From the NCBI GenBank assembly GCA_019925095.2, contig CM034411.1, positions 12,710,001 through 12,774,000 of the forward strand: a DNA stretch of 64,000 bases. Reading direction: 5' to 3'. The translations under genes were made by a program, and so were the position numbers. Every line of letters begins with the position of its first letter. Position 1 is the first letter of the stretch. This document shows, one piece after another, positions 21,977 through 33,129 of the stretch. This stretch comes from Dendrolimus kikuchii. Lineage: Eukaryota; Arthropoda; Insecta; Lepidoptera; Lasiocampidae. The notes beneath the pieces are model-generated. The model made no database searches, was not told the DNA's origin, and saw only the letters and a list, made by a program, of their open reading frames with translations.

Positions 21977-22446
21977 TGTTACGAGTTGCAGGACTCGAAT
22001 TAAAATTCCGTCAGAATTATTTATAGAATTTATTAGAACTATACAAACACGTATAACACAGGTACAAATATAACTGAACACAATCAGTTCAAACGTAATG
22101 CGCGATACAATAACACGCGCAAAGTCCGTCACTATATAGATTATCGAATGTACACACGTCTTGTCTCGCTAGTGGTTATCGCTTGACTGCGTCACCCCTC
22201 CCTTGGGCCATTGCTTTATACTGTACAAACACAATATGTCTGTCGACTGAATTTCTAAGGATCACACTTGGCTACTGACTACCATAAAGATTACAAGACA
22301 CAATGGGCTGTTTTTCCAATCACAAATTTTAAACCCAAAGTAAACAAAAGAAGACGGTCATAAAAGCGCTTCAATGTTATTAGCTCAAACACCGACGGGT
22401 AATAAATGTGCTTTGTTTACGGATGCAGGTGGCCCAAATAATAACA
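21977..22446 (-). mobile_element. Solo LTR, family LTR-2, copy 2
   Basis: Minus-strand copy starting on + with TGTTACGAGTTGCAGGACTC. Landmarks TTAGAACTATACAAACACG and AAGTCCGTCAC match 48057-48532. The flank is ATAT at left and CTAT at right. The distal end is diverged. Confidence 0.7.
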
Positions 22447-24120
22447 CTATCTTAAAAATCATAAAATATACACTAATGACTTTTCTGTTTAACTGACCAA
22501 ATATTTGCTTCTAAGGACCTGAAAATTGTGTTCCTCTTTAACTTTTGAAGTATTAAGCCGTGGAAAAGTTTTTCAATATTTCCTCATATTGTACTGTTTG
22601 TAAGTTTATCCAATAGCTTACGCTCAGTTACCTTTCTAATTTAGTTAATCACAGCTGCTAGACCTCAAAATATAAAAATAAAATCTGATATGTTAAAAAG
22701 CAACAATATTAAACCTTTCCAGAAGCTACATTATTGCACCATCTAGGAAATAACCTATAAATCAGTGGTCGTAAACAAATGGCGCTTGCTGTGCTCGTGC
22801 AATCCCCTTTAGTTCTTTACAGTACATTCAAGCAGACTTATTACGTTACCAGTTCTATCTACTAGTTACCAGTGTAAAGGATTTAATTAGAAAATGGACT
22901 GAACGTGTATGGTATTGGTAAGTCAATATAGGCACTTGACAATATAATACAGCGTTAGTAGAATCGATTTTTTTTCACGCTTATTGAAACTTTAGTTTGT
23001 TTGAAATAGATGATATAAAATTGTTAAAGTGCGAAGTGAATACGTTGTACTTATTTACAAGAAAACCACTGGGGTCAGTGAAATACGTAACTCTTCTAAA
23101 GCTACACGACCAGATGCATCTTCAGGTTATCTTCTCTCACTTTTTGACATTTTATTTTTTATGTACGCGGTTTTATAAGAAATTGCAACTTATTAAAACT
23201 TTAAATTTTAGCCCGATTTAATCTAAGAAACTGCGTTTCAAATTATTGACGTCAAAAAACGAGAAAATAATCATATGTGCCGCTATCTAGTCATGTAGGT
23301 TTTCAGGGTTATCTTTTTACTAGAGGATTGTCATTCCTAGTAGATATTCTTCGATAATAATTAATTAAATAGTGTAATTCATTATATGTAATTGTAAAAT
23401 AAATTATATCCTAAAAATAAACTATATATACAAATTAAAATAAAAGTAATACATACAAATAAAAAACCCCTAAGATATATATATACTTTCAAAAGAAAAC
23501 GCTATAAACAAATTTTTAAAATACTAGGATAATAAATTACAAATGAGCCATTTGTACAATTTTACTACACAACCTTATAAAAAAGGTTTTAAATAATGCA
23601 TACTCTTATTAAACGACGAAATCGCTGAAATAACAAAATATCGCTGAAACAACGACTATTACCAGGGTGACAGTTATAGCTTAATCCTATACAACGATAC
23701 CTTGCAAACAATAATGGACTAGTAACTTAGTACGGTACTGTTCTAGTCGTACAAGTGGAGGCACTCCAATTACGCTCCACCAGACATGTCCAGTGCCCTA
23801 CACTATCAGAGGGTCTCGTGTTGAGATGCCACTGTGATTTAGTTAACACGAGACGAGACTTCAGTCATGTTCCAAAGGGGCTTTTAGACGAGACTCGCCT
23901 CGTCACATCTGGTGATAAGAGCGATCGTATTCTAATGTTTAGAATAATACTATTTTATTGCTACACAATATAAACATGTTAATAATAAACATAGACATAG
24001 ACAACACTTTATTTTTTTCTTAAATTATCTGTAATTATTATGCAACAAAGAGAAAGGGGAATAAAATGACATACATGGACAGCAGATTACAGTCTAAAGT
24101 ATTGTAAACTAGCACATACA
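22447..24120. other. Unassigned AT-rich sequence
   Basis: A less AT-rich segment at about 23750-23935 holds a 72-codon + frame that resembles no family I know. Nothing else was recognised. Confidence 0.4.
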
Positions 24121-24482
24121 TTATTGCGTAAGACTAACATAATTATTTCTGAGTGAATTTTTAAATATGGCAAAAGCTTTAGCTTTTCTGACACTAGCGG
24201 GAAAAAATTCCAAAGTAAGACAGCCTGCACGGCGGACGGAGTTGGAATAAAAAGTTGAAGAGTGTGCAGGTGCCATTAACAGGACATTATTAGTGGAGCG
24301 CAAATTGAGGGTGTGTAACGTATAAAAGAAGTTGAAACATTCCTTATGATAAGGAGGGGTATACGGTATAAACAGTATACGATATAGTAAATTGAGAAGA
24401 TGAGCACTCCGGCGAAGTGAGATAGGCAACCACTCGAGCTTTTTGCTTTATTCAGAAACGTGGTCATATTTTTTTAAACCAA
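24121..24482 (-). pseudogene. Jockey/CR1-type LINE reverse transcriptase C-terminal remnant, copy 2
   Basis: Minus strand: KKYDHVSE, LEWLPISLRRSAHLL, then LLYRILF, SNSVRRAG and SVRKAKAFAIFKNSLRN before a stop. This parallels 4090-4449 block by block. About 102 codons are open. A mutation disrupts the usual LWN.LP motif (here LTLEFFP). The catalytic domain is absent. Confidence 0.65.
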
Positions 24483-24783
24483 ATATAAACCTTATGCAAA
24501 CATTTTGAAGACGCTCGAGCTTAATACGTTGCTCTTGAATGAGATTAAGATAGATAGCAAGCATCAGAATAGTCATGGATGGGTAGTAGATCTGATTGCG
24601 CAAGCGAAATCCCAGTGGTAGTCGAAAGGAAATTTTTCAGCCTTGATAATATATGTAGTACTTTATAAAAGTCATATGATTCGAGAAAGAACTAGGATAA
24701 GTGGCTAATGCAGTCGCGTTTGAAATGACGTGGGTTCGACTCACACTTGAATTTTGACATTACTTGTATGGAGCTTATCATAT

Positions 24784-25235
24784 TGTTACAACCTAGACAC
24801 CGTCAAAGACAAATTCAAACCTGTATATCTGTAGATACACATTTTATTACCTTTCGGCATTTGGACTTGTTTTAATTACTTTGTGTTTAAAATTTGTGAT
24901 TAGAAAACAGCCCATTGTGTATTGCAATCTTTTATGGCAGTCATTAGCCAGGTGTGTCGGATTTAAAGAACAAATTTATTCTATGAAATTCGGTCCACGC
25001 GGCCGGGCAGACATATTGCATCTGTGCAGTATAAAGCAATGCCTCGATTGAGGGACGAAGCAGTCGAGCGATAACCGCGAGCGAAGCGAGACATGTGTAC
25101 ATTCGGTAAACTATTTAGTGACGGACTTTGCGCGTGTTATTGAATTACGATCTTCTGCATTACGTTTGGACTTGTTACGTTCGGTTATATTTGTACATTT
25201 GTACAAGTTTAATTCGAGTCCTGCAACTCGTAACA
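24784..25235 (+). mobile_element. Solo LTR, family LTR-2, copy 3, ATAT duplication
   Basis: TGTTACAACC..CTCGTAACA with ATAT on both sides (24780-24783 and 25236-25239). TATA-like GTATAAAGC lies near 25029. The 4-bp ATAT duplication is as in gypsy-type insertions. No internal region is attached. Confidence 0.85.
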
Positions 25236-25239
25236 ATAT

Positions 25240-26127
25240 TTAAACTGATAAGTACGGCAAATGCACCGTCGGTTTCATATAAGAACCGGGGCATATCGGT
25301 ACAAAAGGATAGATTTTGCCATCGTACCAATGATCTCTTTACATTTTATATTAGTGTATAAAATTATGAGGTCATAATCATGATGGCTTCACAATTTTGT
25401 ACTAGTAAAAGAAGTTAATAGAGCATTACCTAGGTATTGTTTAAATAGTAATTATAAAAACCTTTCTAACGTGATGTTTTAAATGTAAGATGATGAAATA
25501 AGATTATATTTAATGCCTGTTTTTATATCTACTCGATTACTTTAATCATCTTGATGAAACCTACACATCGATACATCGATCGAATTGCTGTATGAAACCT
25601 ACTAAAACGCCTTGAACAAGCGTGGGTGGTCCGTTCCTTTAAAAATTGAGAGGCTCGAGGCCCAGTCTGATATCATTATAATGGAATTTAAAGTAAACAT
25701 AATGGATAATTGCTAACACTTCATACAGTTTTAACTCATACGAATGCTTTTAAAATAATATTTAAAGATATTCTTGTCACGCAGGCGTCTCTAACGTGAC
25801 AAGAGACGTTATCACGCGCGCAGCACACGTCGCGACACCGCCGCTGCGCCGTCACTTCGCATCGCTTGCATATTGTAACAATTATTTAAAGTAATGCTTT
25901 TATTCTAAATATAATTTAATAATTTTAATGTGATGTGAATAACGTTTATGACTATTTTATCTTAGTTCACATAGAAACTGCTTAATACGTGTATATGAAT
26001 ATTTAAGCGAGTGTTTGGATACCTACTACCTTGTATATTTGTTCTTCACAACCTTATATAGATTACCGTTAAATTTGGTGTAAATGAGAAAGTACAAAAC
26101 TTTTTATGCCAAATATTTTTTTAACTG
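25240..26127. other. Unassigned, with CpG-rich block
   Basis: At 25770-25865, ATATTCTTGTCACG opens a CpG-rich block resembling 33506-33605 on the other side of the gypsy pair. No gene was recognised. Confidence 0.35.
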
Positions 26128-26152
26128 GCGTGAAGTTATGTATGTATATTTT
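26128..26152 (+). mobile_element. TATG-tailed LINE 3' end, minimal fragment
   Basis: ACTGGCGTGAAGTTATGTATG is the last part of the LINE seen at 8043-8368. Only the 3' terminus is present. Confidence 0.6.
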
Positions 26153-26356
26153 TTTTTAAATAAAATACCGCGACGGGGTTTTATTATGAAGTCATACGTA
26201 AGTTTAAAATTAAGTGTAGTTTCTACTCTATAGTTACCTACCATCACACACACACTTTACAGTGTTATAAATGTTTTTAGGAGAAAAAAACAGCAGCAAT
26301 GTATCTCCAGCAACTAGATTGGTTTTTCTTCAATTTTATAGTTGTACTAGCTGATA

Positions 26357-26544
26357 TGTGGGTTTTGTTTGAAGAAAAGCAAAACAAACTTCCTTAGAAC
26401 AGTCTTACATCGTTTATTCATAGACTACCTCCTCTCACTATATATTGACACTGACATTTACAATATCAGGTTTATAAAAAGGTAAAATTGAAAAGATAAT
26501 GTGTGGCCTGGCTACCGAGTCGGAATGCGTCTTCGAATCCCACA
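26357..26544 (-). repeat. 3' LTR of minus gypsy copy, complete
   Basis: 188 bp with TGTGGG at one edge and CCCACA at the other, a 6-bp inverted terminus. Against the + copy it has three substitutions and a small replaced or inserted block in the shared portion. Confidence 0.8.
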
Positions 26545-26557
26545 CGGCTATCCTGCA

Positions 26558-26871
26558 TTATTCATCTGACCCAGATGAATGTGATACTTCATCTTCATCG
26601 CCATTGGACCAGGGTTTCATCAAATCTGCTGAACTGGTGGTATTCATAGGTCCTTCACCATTGCCAATTTTCCTTACAACGTATCTGTCATTTTTCTTCT
26701 TCTCTATAATTTTATATGGTCCTAAATATTTCGGGTTTAACTTATATCCTTGTACAAATTGTGTTCTCTTAATCGCAACTAAATCTCCAATTTCGTACTG
26801 TATAGCTTGTGTTCTCTTTTTATTATAAACTTTCCTATTTTCTTCCTGAATTTTCTGAATATTTTGCCTCG
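26558..26871 (-). pseudogene. Integrase C-terminal segment, out of frame (minus copy)
   Basis: Mirror of 32803-33116: a basic segment and YLGPYKI, a GPY/F-like motif, in a different frame from gag-pol. It is uncoupled from the main frame by the deletion. Confidence 0.6.
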
Positions 26872-29488
26872 CCTTTCTATAAGTTCTAATCGTTGAATTT
26901 CAAATTTTTCTTTACAATTATCTATGTAGTAATCTCTATTAATTAATTCCTCAGTTTTCAAAATTCCAAAATGACCCTTTTCATGACATTTTCTTATTAT
27001 TTCATTCTGCATCTTTTTAGGTACAACAATCAGTTTAGTTCCATCTTTAGCTTTACATAAAACTCCATTCTCCAGAATAAAATTTTCATATGACTCTTTT
27101 TCTAAAATTTTCTTTAATAGTTTTATCTTCAGGTCATCATCTTGAGCTCTCTTCAGACGTGCTGTAGTTTCGGTAAGTATTAGACTAACAGGATTTCTGC
27201 TCAAAGCGTCTACGTGTCTCATTTGGGTTCCAGATCGGTGTTCTATCTTATAGTCAAATTCTTCAAGAAGGAGTGCCCATCGAGCAACTCTGGGAGGTAA
27301 GTCTTTTTTCTGTAACGTCATAGTTAAGGCTGAGCAGTCAGTCACAATTTTAAAGCGGACTCCAAGTAAGTAAACTCTGAATTTCTTGACAGCTTCTACA
27401 ATAGCTAAAATTTCTAAGTAGTAACTATGGTATTTCTTCTCAGCAGGAGTAGTCTTTTTGCTCATATAGTGAACAGGGTGTAGCTGATTGTCGTGTGGAT
27501 TCCTTTGCAATAAAACAGCTCCATATCCGTCTATACTTGCGTCTGTATGTAACTCTGTCTCAAAATTAGGGTTGTAAATTCGTAAAACTGGTGAGGAACA
27601 TAAAATATGTTTCAATTCTTCGAAAGCTCTCTCACACTTTAGATCAAAGTTAAACATAACATTAGTCTTCAATAATTCTGTTAGTGGCTTTGCTATTATT
27701 GAGTAGTTCTTAACAAATTTTCTAAAATAGCCAGTCAGTCCTAAAAATGATCGTAATGATTTGATATTATGAGGCTTTTTAAATTTTGCAACAGCATGTA
27801 TCTTTTCCTTGGAAGGTCTTATCTGATTATCACGAATTATGTAACCTAAATAATTTATCTCGTTCTGTAAGAAATGACATTTCGCCCAATTAAATTGTAA
27901 GCCAAACTCTTCAGCTTTTCGAAGTACTTTCTCTAGTTTAACAAATCCTTCTTCTTCTGTCCTAGATGGTATAATCAAATCATCTAAATAGGCAAGAACA
28001 GTGCCCTCTGACATTAAATCTTGAAAGATATCATTGATAAAGCGTTGGAATACAGATGGTGCGGTGCATAAACCAAACGGCATTTTCTTAAATTCATATT
28101 GCCCTTGTGGAGTAACAAATGAAGTGTATTTTTGACTATCCTCGCAGACATCAACATGTAAAAAACCATTCTTCAAGTCAAGTGATGTAAATAGTATTGC
28201 TTCTTTCAATTTGTCTACTTGATCCTCGATGAGTGGAAGTGGATATCTTTCCTTTATAATCTTCTTATTTAGCTTTCTAAAATCTATACATAATCTGTAG
28301 CTTCCATTTTTCTTTTTCGCTAACACGATAGGGCTTGCATATTCCGATTTACTAGGTTTAATTACTTCTTGATCTAACCATCCTTGTATCTGTTTATTAA
28401 CTATGTCCTTTTCTAGTGGTGACAGCCTTCGTGGAGTCTGGTGTATAGGATCTTCATCAGTAAGTATGATTTTCAATTTAACATTTGATTCCTTCTTTCT
28501 AGTCTTCAAGTTATTGTAATTATCCAATAAATGTTTAATCTTGTCTTTATATTTCAGCTTCTTGATATCATATTTCTCATCAAATTCTTCTTCGTAGTCG
28601 TTAATTTGTGTAAGGTGTAATATTCTTTTTACAGAGATCCCGTCGGCAGAGAAAATAATTTCAACGTCTTTTAATATCGGGTTTCCAAGTATGACATTAA
28701 CAGGTATTACATCATCGTCGATAACATGCATTAAGGTTTCAAAATTAACGTTGTCGATTTCAACTTTTGCCATAAAAGATCCCTTCGTGCAAACTTCGTA
28801 CTCGGCTATTCCTGATAATTTGAGAGTATCTTTAATATTATAATCATTATTCTCGAGAAAATTTTGTTTGTAATAACTCTCACAAATTAAATTCGCATCG
28901 CTTCCAGTATCAATAAAGGTTTTAACTGTAACTCCGTTAATTTTCGCTTCTTTATATGGCTTAACAACATCTGTACTAACTTTCTCATCTTGAATTTTCA
29001 GTGTCTTATTTGTAGAACTTTGGCATTCTTTTGACTTATGTCCATATCCATTACATTTGAAGCATTTTATACCTTTAGTACAAGCTGGTGATTGGTGATC
29101 AGTTTCACCACAATTGTAACATCTTTTGATGGTATGATTTTTACGTCCGGTTGTCATCTGAATAGGTCTTTGTTGCATCTTGTGTTCTTTAATCTGTGCA
29201 TATACTTCAAGTTTCTTTCTAAATTGTTTGATATCAGTGGCTCCGTAAAGAATGGCCTTATTTATTTCAGAATCACGAATTCCATCAATAACATATTCAA
29301 TAAGTGCCTCATCTTCTAAATTTCCATGCAACGCCAGTTCTTTCATATGTAAAAAATACTGTTGATGTGTCTCATCCGGTTTCATTTTGCGTGATGCTAA
29401 TTTCTTGTGAATGCTAGCACTATTCAATTTCGAACCAAATTCTTCTAATAAAGATTCTTTTAATGTATCCCATGACGTAATAGAGCCT
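26779..29488 (-). pseudogene. Gag-pol polyprotein, 5'-truncated (minus copy)
   Basis: Encodes the family polyprotein from about residue 86 on: two CCHC zinc knuckles, an aspartic protease site (DTGSD), reverse transcriptase (LDLKNGF, YLDD), RNase H (TDAS) and a partial integrase H2C2 domain. An open frame extends 26 bases past the junction into the neighbouring LTR and gains a start codon there, which is fortuitous. It differs from the + copy at least at a His/Tyr and an Asn/His position. The integrase core is missing as in the + copy. Confidence 0.85.
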
Positions 29489-29489
29489 G

Positions 29490-29651
29490 TTCCGACTCGG
29501 TAGCCAGGCCACACATTATGTTTTTTAAATTTATAAACCTGATATTGTAACTGTCAGTGTCAAAATATAGTGAGAAGAGGTAGTCTATGAATAAACGATG
29601 TAAGACTGTTCTAAGGAAGTTTGTTTTGCTTTTCTTCAAACAAAACCCACA
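29490..29651 (+). repeat. 5' LTR of plus gypsy copy, 5'-truncated
   Basis: Starts at TTCCGACTCGG, missing the initial TGTGGG and following bases, and ends AAAACCCACA. With the missing 19 bp it would be 181 bp, matching the length expected from the 3' LTR. Confidence 0.8.
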
Positions 29652-29657
29652 ACTTTA

Positions 29658-29671
29658 TGGGGGCTCGTGCC
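29658..29671 (+). promoter_or_regulatory. Primer-binding-site-like sequence
   Basis: TGGGGGCTCGTGCC starts six bases after the LTR end, where a tRNA primer site is expected. Its first 11 bases match the pattern of proline-tRNA primer sites known from retroviruses. The tRNA identity is inference. Confidence 0.6.
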
Positions 29672-29931
29672 AGGATCATACCAGGATCATGTAAGAATCC
29701 TGCGAAGCATTGTTTTAACGTGAGTTTTGATCTGATGATTACGAAACAACCTCGAAATTAAAATTGAAGACGAGTCATTGTGTGCTGTTTTACCGACACT
29801 AATTTGCATAATGATACCAGCGCATAAAATTTCCCAGAATTTGGAATAAAGACTATTATTTTTCTTTTATGAAGACGTTTTATGAATTGGTTATTTTTTA
29901 CGACTGAAAGACTTACAACCAATCATACAAG

Positions 29932-32895
29932 ATGCCACCGAAGAAAAATAAAGATATCGAAGACTCAGATAGTAATTGTTCAGAAGCTGGTTACAGAGTA
30001 CGAATTTCATTTAGCGACTTGGAAAAATCAATGACACCGTTCACAGGCGATGATACCTACCCTATTACGAATTGGCTGACCGATTTTAATGACACTGCAA
30101 ATTTAATGGAATGGAATAATCTTGAAAAACTTATTTACGCGAAGAGACTGCTTTCAGGTACAGCTAAATTATTTTTACGATCGCTAGGCTCTATTACGTC
30201 ATGGGATACATTAAAAGAATCTTTATTAGAAGAATTTGGTTCGAAATTAAATAGTGCTAGCATTCACAAGAAATTAGCATCACGCAAAATGAAACCGGAT
30301 GAGACATATCAACAGTATTTTTTACATATGAAAGAACTGGCGTTGCATGGAAATTTAGAAGATGAGGCACTTATTGAATATGTTATTGATGGAATTCGTG
30401 ATTCTGAAATAAATAAGGCCATTCTTTACGGAGCCACTGATATCAAACAATTTAGAAAGAAACTTGAAGTATATGCACAGATTAAAGAACACAAGATGCA
30501 ACAAAGACCTATTCAGATGACAACCGGACGTAAAAATCATACCATCAAAAGATGCTACAATTGTGGTGAAACTGATCACCAATCACCAGCTTGTACTAAA
30601 GGTATAAAATGCTTCAAATGTAATGGATATGGACATAAGTCAAAAGAATGCCAAAGTTCTACAAATAAGACACTGAAAATTCAAGATGAGAAAGTTAGTA
30701 CAGATGTTGTTAAGCCATATAAAGAAGCGAAAATTAACGGAGTTACAGTTAAAACCTTTATTGATACTGGAAGCGATGCGAATTTAATTTGTGAGAGTTA
30801 TTACAAACAAAATTTTCTCGAGAATAATGATTATAATATTAAAGATACTCTCAAATTATCAGGAATAGCCGAGTACGAAGTTTGCACGAAGGGATCTTTT
30901 ATGGCAAAAGTTGAAATAGACAACGTTCATTTTGAAACCTTGATGCATGTTATCGACGATGATGTAATACCTGTTAATGTCATACTTGGAAACCCGATAT
31001 TAAAAGACGTTGAAATTATTTTCTCTGCCGACGGGATCTCTGTAAAAAGAATATTACACCTTACACAAATTAATGACTACGAAGAAGAATTTGATGAGAA
31101 ATATGATATCAAGAAGCTGAAATATAAAGACAAGATTAAACATTTATTGGATAATTACAATAACTTGAAGACTAGAAAGAAGGAATCAAATGTTAAATTG
31201 AAAATCATACTTACTGATGAAGATCCTATACACCAGACTCCACGAAGGCTGTCACCTCTAGAAAAGGACATAGTTAATAAACAGATACAAGGATGGTTAG
31301 ATCAAGAAGTAATTAAACCTAGTAAATCGGAATATGCAAGCCCTATCGTGTTAGCGAAAAAGAAAAATGGAAGCTACAGATTATGTATAGATTTTAGAAA
31401 GCTAAATAAGAAGATTATAAAGGAAAGATATCCACTTCCACTCATCGAGGATCAAGTAGACAAATTGAAAGAAGCAATACTATTTACATCACTTGACTTG
31501 AAGAATGGTTTTTTACATGTTGATGTCTGCGAGGATAGTCAAAAATACACTTCATTTGTTACTCCACAAGGGCAATATGAATTTAAGAAAATGCCGTTTG
31601 GTTTATGCACCGCACCATCTGTATTCCAACGCTTTATCAATGATATCTTTCAAGATTTAATGTCAGAGGGCACTGTTCTTGCCTATTTAGATGATTTGAT
31701 TATACCATCTAGGACAGAAGAAGAAGGATTTGTTAAACTAGAGAAAGTACTTCGAAAAGCTGAAGAGTTTGGCTTACAATTTAATTGGGCGAAATGTCAT
31801 TTCTTACAGAACGAGATAAATTATTTAGGTTACATAATTCGTGATAATCAGATAAGACCTTCCAAGGAAAAGATACATGCTGTTGCAAAATTTAAAAAGC
31901 CTCATAATATCAAATCATTACGATCATTTTTAGGACTGACTGGCTATTTTAGAAAATTTGTTAAGAACTACTCAATAATAGCAAAGCCACTAACAGAATT
32001 ATTGAAGACTAATGTTATGTTTAACTTTGATCTAAAGTGTGAGAGAGCTTTCGAAGAATTGAAACATATTTTATGTTCCTCACCAGTTTTACGAATTTAC
32101 AACCCTAATTTTGAGACAGAGTTACATACAGACGCAAGTATAGACGGATATGGAGCTGTTTTATTGCAAAGGAATCCACACGACAATCAGCTACACCCTG
32201 TTCACTATATGAGCAAAAAGACTACTCCTGCTGAGAAGAAATACCATAGTTACTACTTAGAAATTTTAGCTATTGTAGAAGCTGTCAAGAAATTCAGAGT
32301 TTACTTACTTGGAGTCCGCTTTAAAATTGTGACTGACTGCTCAGCCCTAACTATGACGTTACAGAAAAAAGACTTACCTCCGAGAGTTGCTCGATGGGCA
32401 CTCCTTCTTGAAGAATTTGACTATAAGATAGAACACCGATCTGGAACCCAAATGAGACACGTAGACGCTTTGAGCAGAAATCCTGTTAGTCTAATACTTA
32501 CCGAAACTACAGCACGTCTGAAGAGAGCTCAAGATGATGACCTGAAGATAAAACTATTAAAGAAAATTTTAGAAAAAGAGTCATATGAAAATTTTATTCT
32601 GGAGAATGGAGTTTTATGTAAAGCTAAAGATGGAACTAAACTGATTGTTGTACCTAAAAAGATGCAGAATGAAATAATAAGAAAATGTCATGAAAAGGGT
32701 CATTTTGGAATTTTGAAAACTGAGGAATTAATTAATAGAGATTACTACATAGATAATTGTAAAGAAAAATTTGAAATTCAACGATTAGAACTTATAGAAA
32801 GGCGAGGCAAAATATTCAGAAAATTCAGGAAGAAAATAGGAAAGTTTATAATAAAAAGAGAACACAAGCTATACAGTACGAAATTGGAGATTTAG
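29932..32895 (+). CDS. Gag-pol polyprotein with integrase core deleted (plus copy)
   Basis: A single 987-residue frame from the first ATG after the leader, with no gag/pol frameshift. Gag spans about 1-205; CCHC knuckles lie at 208-221 and 227-240. The aspartic protease site DTGSD is at 278-282. Reverse transcriptase spans about 440-620, with catalytic Asp522 in LDLKNGF and YLDD at 585-588. RNase H has TDAS at 733-736, Glu777 and Asp802. The integrase zinc-binding part has His920, His924 and Cys943, but the partner cysteine and the entire D,D,E core are absent. The last 40 or so residues are a shifted reading of the integrase C-terminus. Function: reverse transcription could be possible, integration not. 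Confidence 0.88.
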   Translation: MPPKKNKDIEDSDSNCSEAGYRVRISFSDLEKSMTPFTGDDTYPITNWLTDFNDTANLMEWNNLEKLIYAKRLLSGTAKLFLRSLGSITSWDTLKESLLEEFGSKLNSASIHKKLASRKMKPDETYQQYFLHMKELALHGNLEDEALIEYVIDGIRDSEINKAILYGATDIKQFRKKLEVYAQIKEHKMQQRPIQMTTGRKNHTIKRCYNCGETDHQSPACTKGIKCFKCNGYGHKSKECQSSTNKTLKIQDEKVSTDVVKPYKEAKINGVTVKTFIDTGSDANLICESYYKQNFLENNDYNIKDTLKLSGIAEYEVCTKGSFMAKVEIDNVHFETLMHVIDDDVIPVNVILGNPILKDVEIIFSADGISVKRILHLTQINDYEEEFDEKYDIKKLKYKDKIKHLLDNYNNLKTRKKESNVKLKIILTDEDPIHQTPRRLSPLEKDIVNKQIQGWLDQEVIKPSKSEYASPIVLAKKKNGSYRLCIDFRKLNKKIIKERYPLPLIEDQVDKLKEAILFTSLDLKNGFLHVDVCEDSQKYTSFVTPQGQYEFKKMPFGLCTAPSVFQRFINDIFQDLMSEGTVLAYLDDLIIPSRTEEEGFVKLEKVLRKAEEFGLQFNWAKCHFLQNEINYLGYIIRDNQIRPSKEKIHAVAKFKKPHNIKSLRSFLGLTGYFRKFVKNYSIIAKPLTELLKTNVMFNFDLKCERAFEELKHILCSSPVLRIYNPNFETELHTDASIDGYGAVLLQRNPHDNQLHPVHYMSKKTTPAEKKYHSYYLEILAIVEAVKKFRVYLLGVRFKIVTDCSALTMTLQKKDLPPRVARWALLLEEFDYKIEHRSGTQMRHVDALSRNPVSLILTETTARLKRAQDDDLKIKLLKKILEKESYENFILENGVLCKAKDGTKLIVVPKKMQNEIIRKCHEKGHFGILKTEELINRDYYIDNCKEKFEIQRLELIERRGKIFRKFRKKIGKFIIKREHKLYSTKLEI

Positions 32896-33116
32896 TTGCG
32901 ATTAAGAGAACACAATTTGTACAAGGATATAAGTTAAACCCGAAATATTTAGGACCATATAAAATTATAGAGAAGAAGAAAAATGACAGATACGTTGTAA
33001 GGAAAATTGGCAATGGTGAAGGACCTATGAATACCACCAGTTCAGCAGATTTGATGAAACCCTGGTCCAATGGCGATGAAGATGAAGTATCACATTCATC
33101 TGGGTCAGATGAATAA
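32803..33116 (+). pseudogene. Integrase C-terminal segment, out of frame (plus copy)
   Basis: In a frame different from gag-pol, this reads ARQNIQKIQEENRKVYNKK.., then GDLVAIKR, YLGPYKI (GPY/F-like) and an acidic serine-rich end before TAA at 33114-33116. It is the normal end of a gypsy integrase, cut off from the main frame by the core deletion. Confidence 0.65.
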
Positions 33117-33129
33117 TGCAGGATAGCCG

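Larger units (their letters stand above)
26357..29488 (-). mobile_element. Ty3/gypsy-type LTR retrotransposon, minus copy, 5' part missing
   Basis: Read on the minus strand, it starts inside gag (family codon about 86) and runs through pol to a complete 3' LTR. The first 85 gag codons, leader and 5' LTR are absent. The truncated end abuts the + copy's shortened 5' LTR, with one extra G at 29489. Coding arms of the two copies are the same length (2,944 bp) and I saw only a few base differences. The left flank does not repeat on the right of the pair, so no target-site duplication was found. Confidence 0.9.

Noticed and set aside
26499..26828. 109-codon + frame, repeated on minus at 32846-33175
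   Set aside because: Antisense of the gypsy integrase C-terminus and LTR in both arms; no independent support.
29092..29319. 75-codon frame inside gag, mirrored at 30355-30582
   Set aside because: Antisense shadow of gag.
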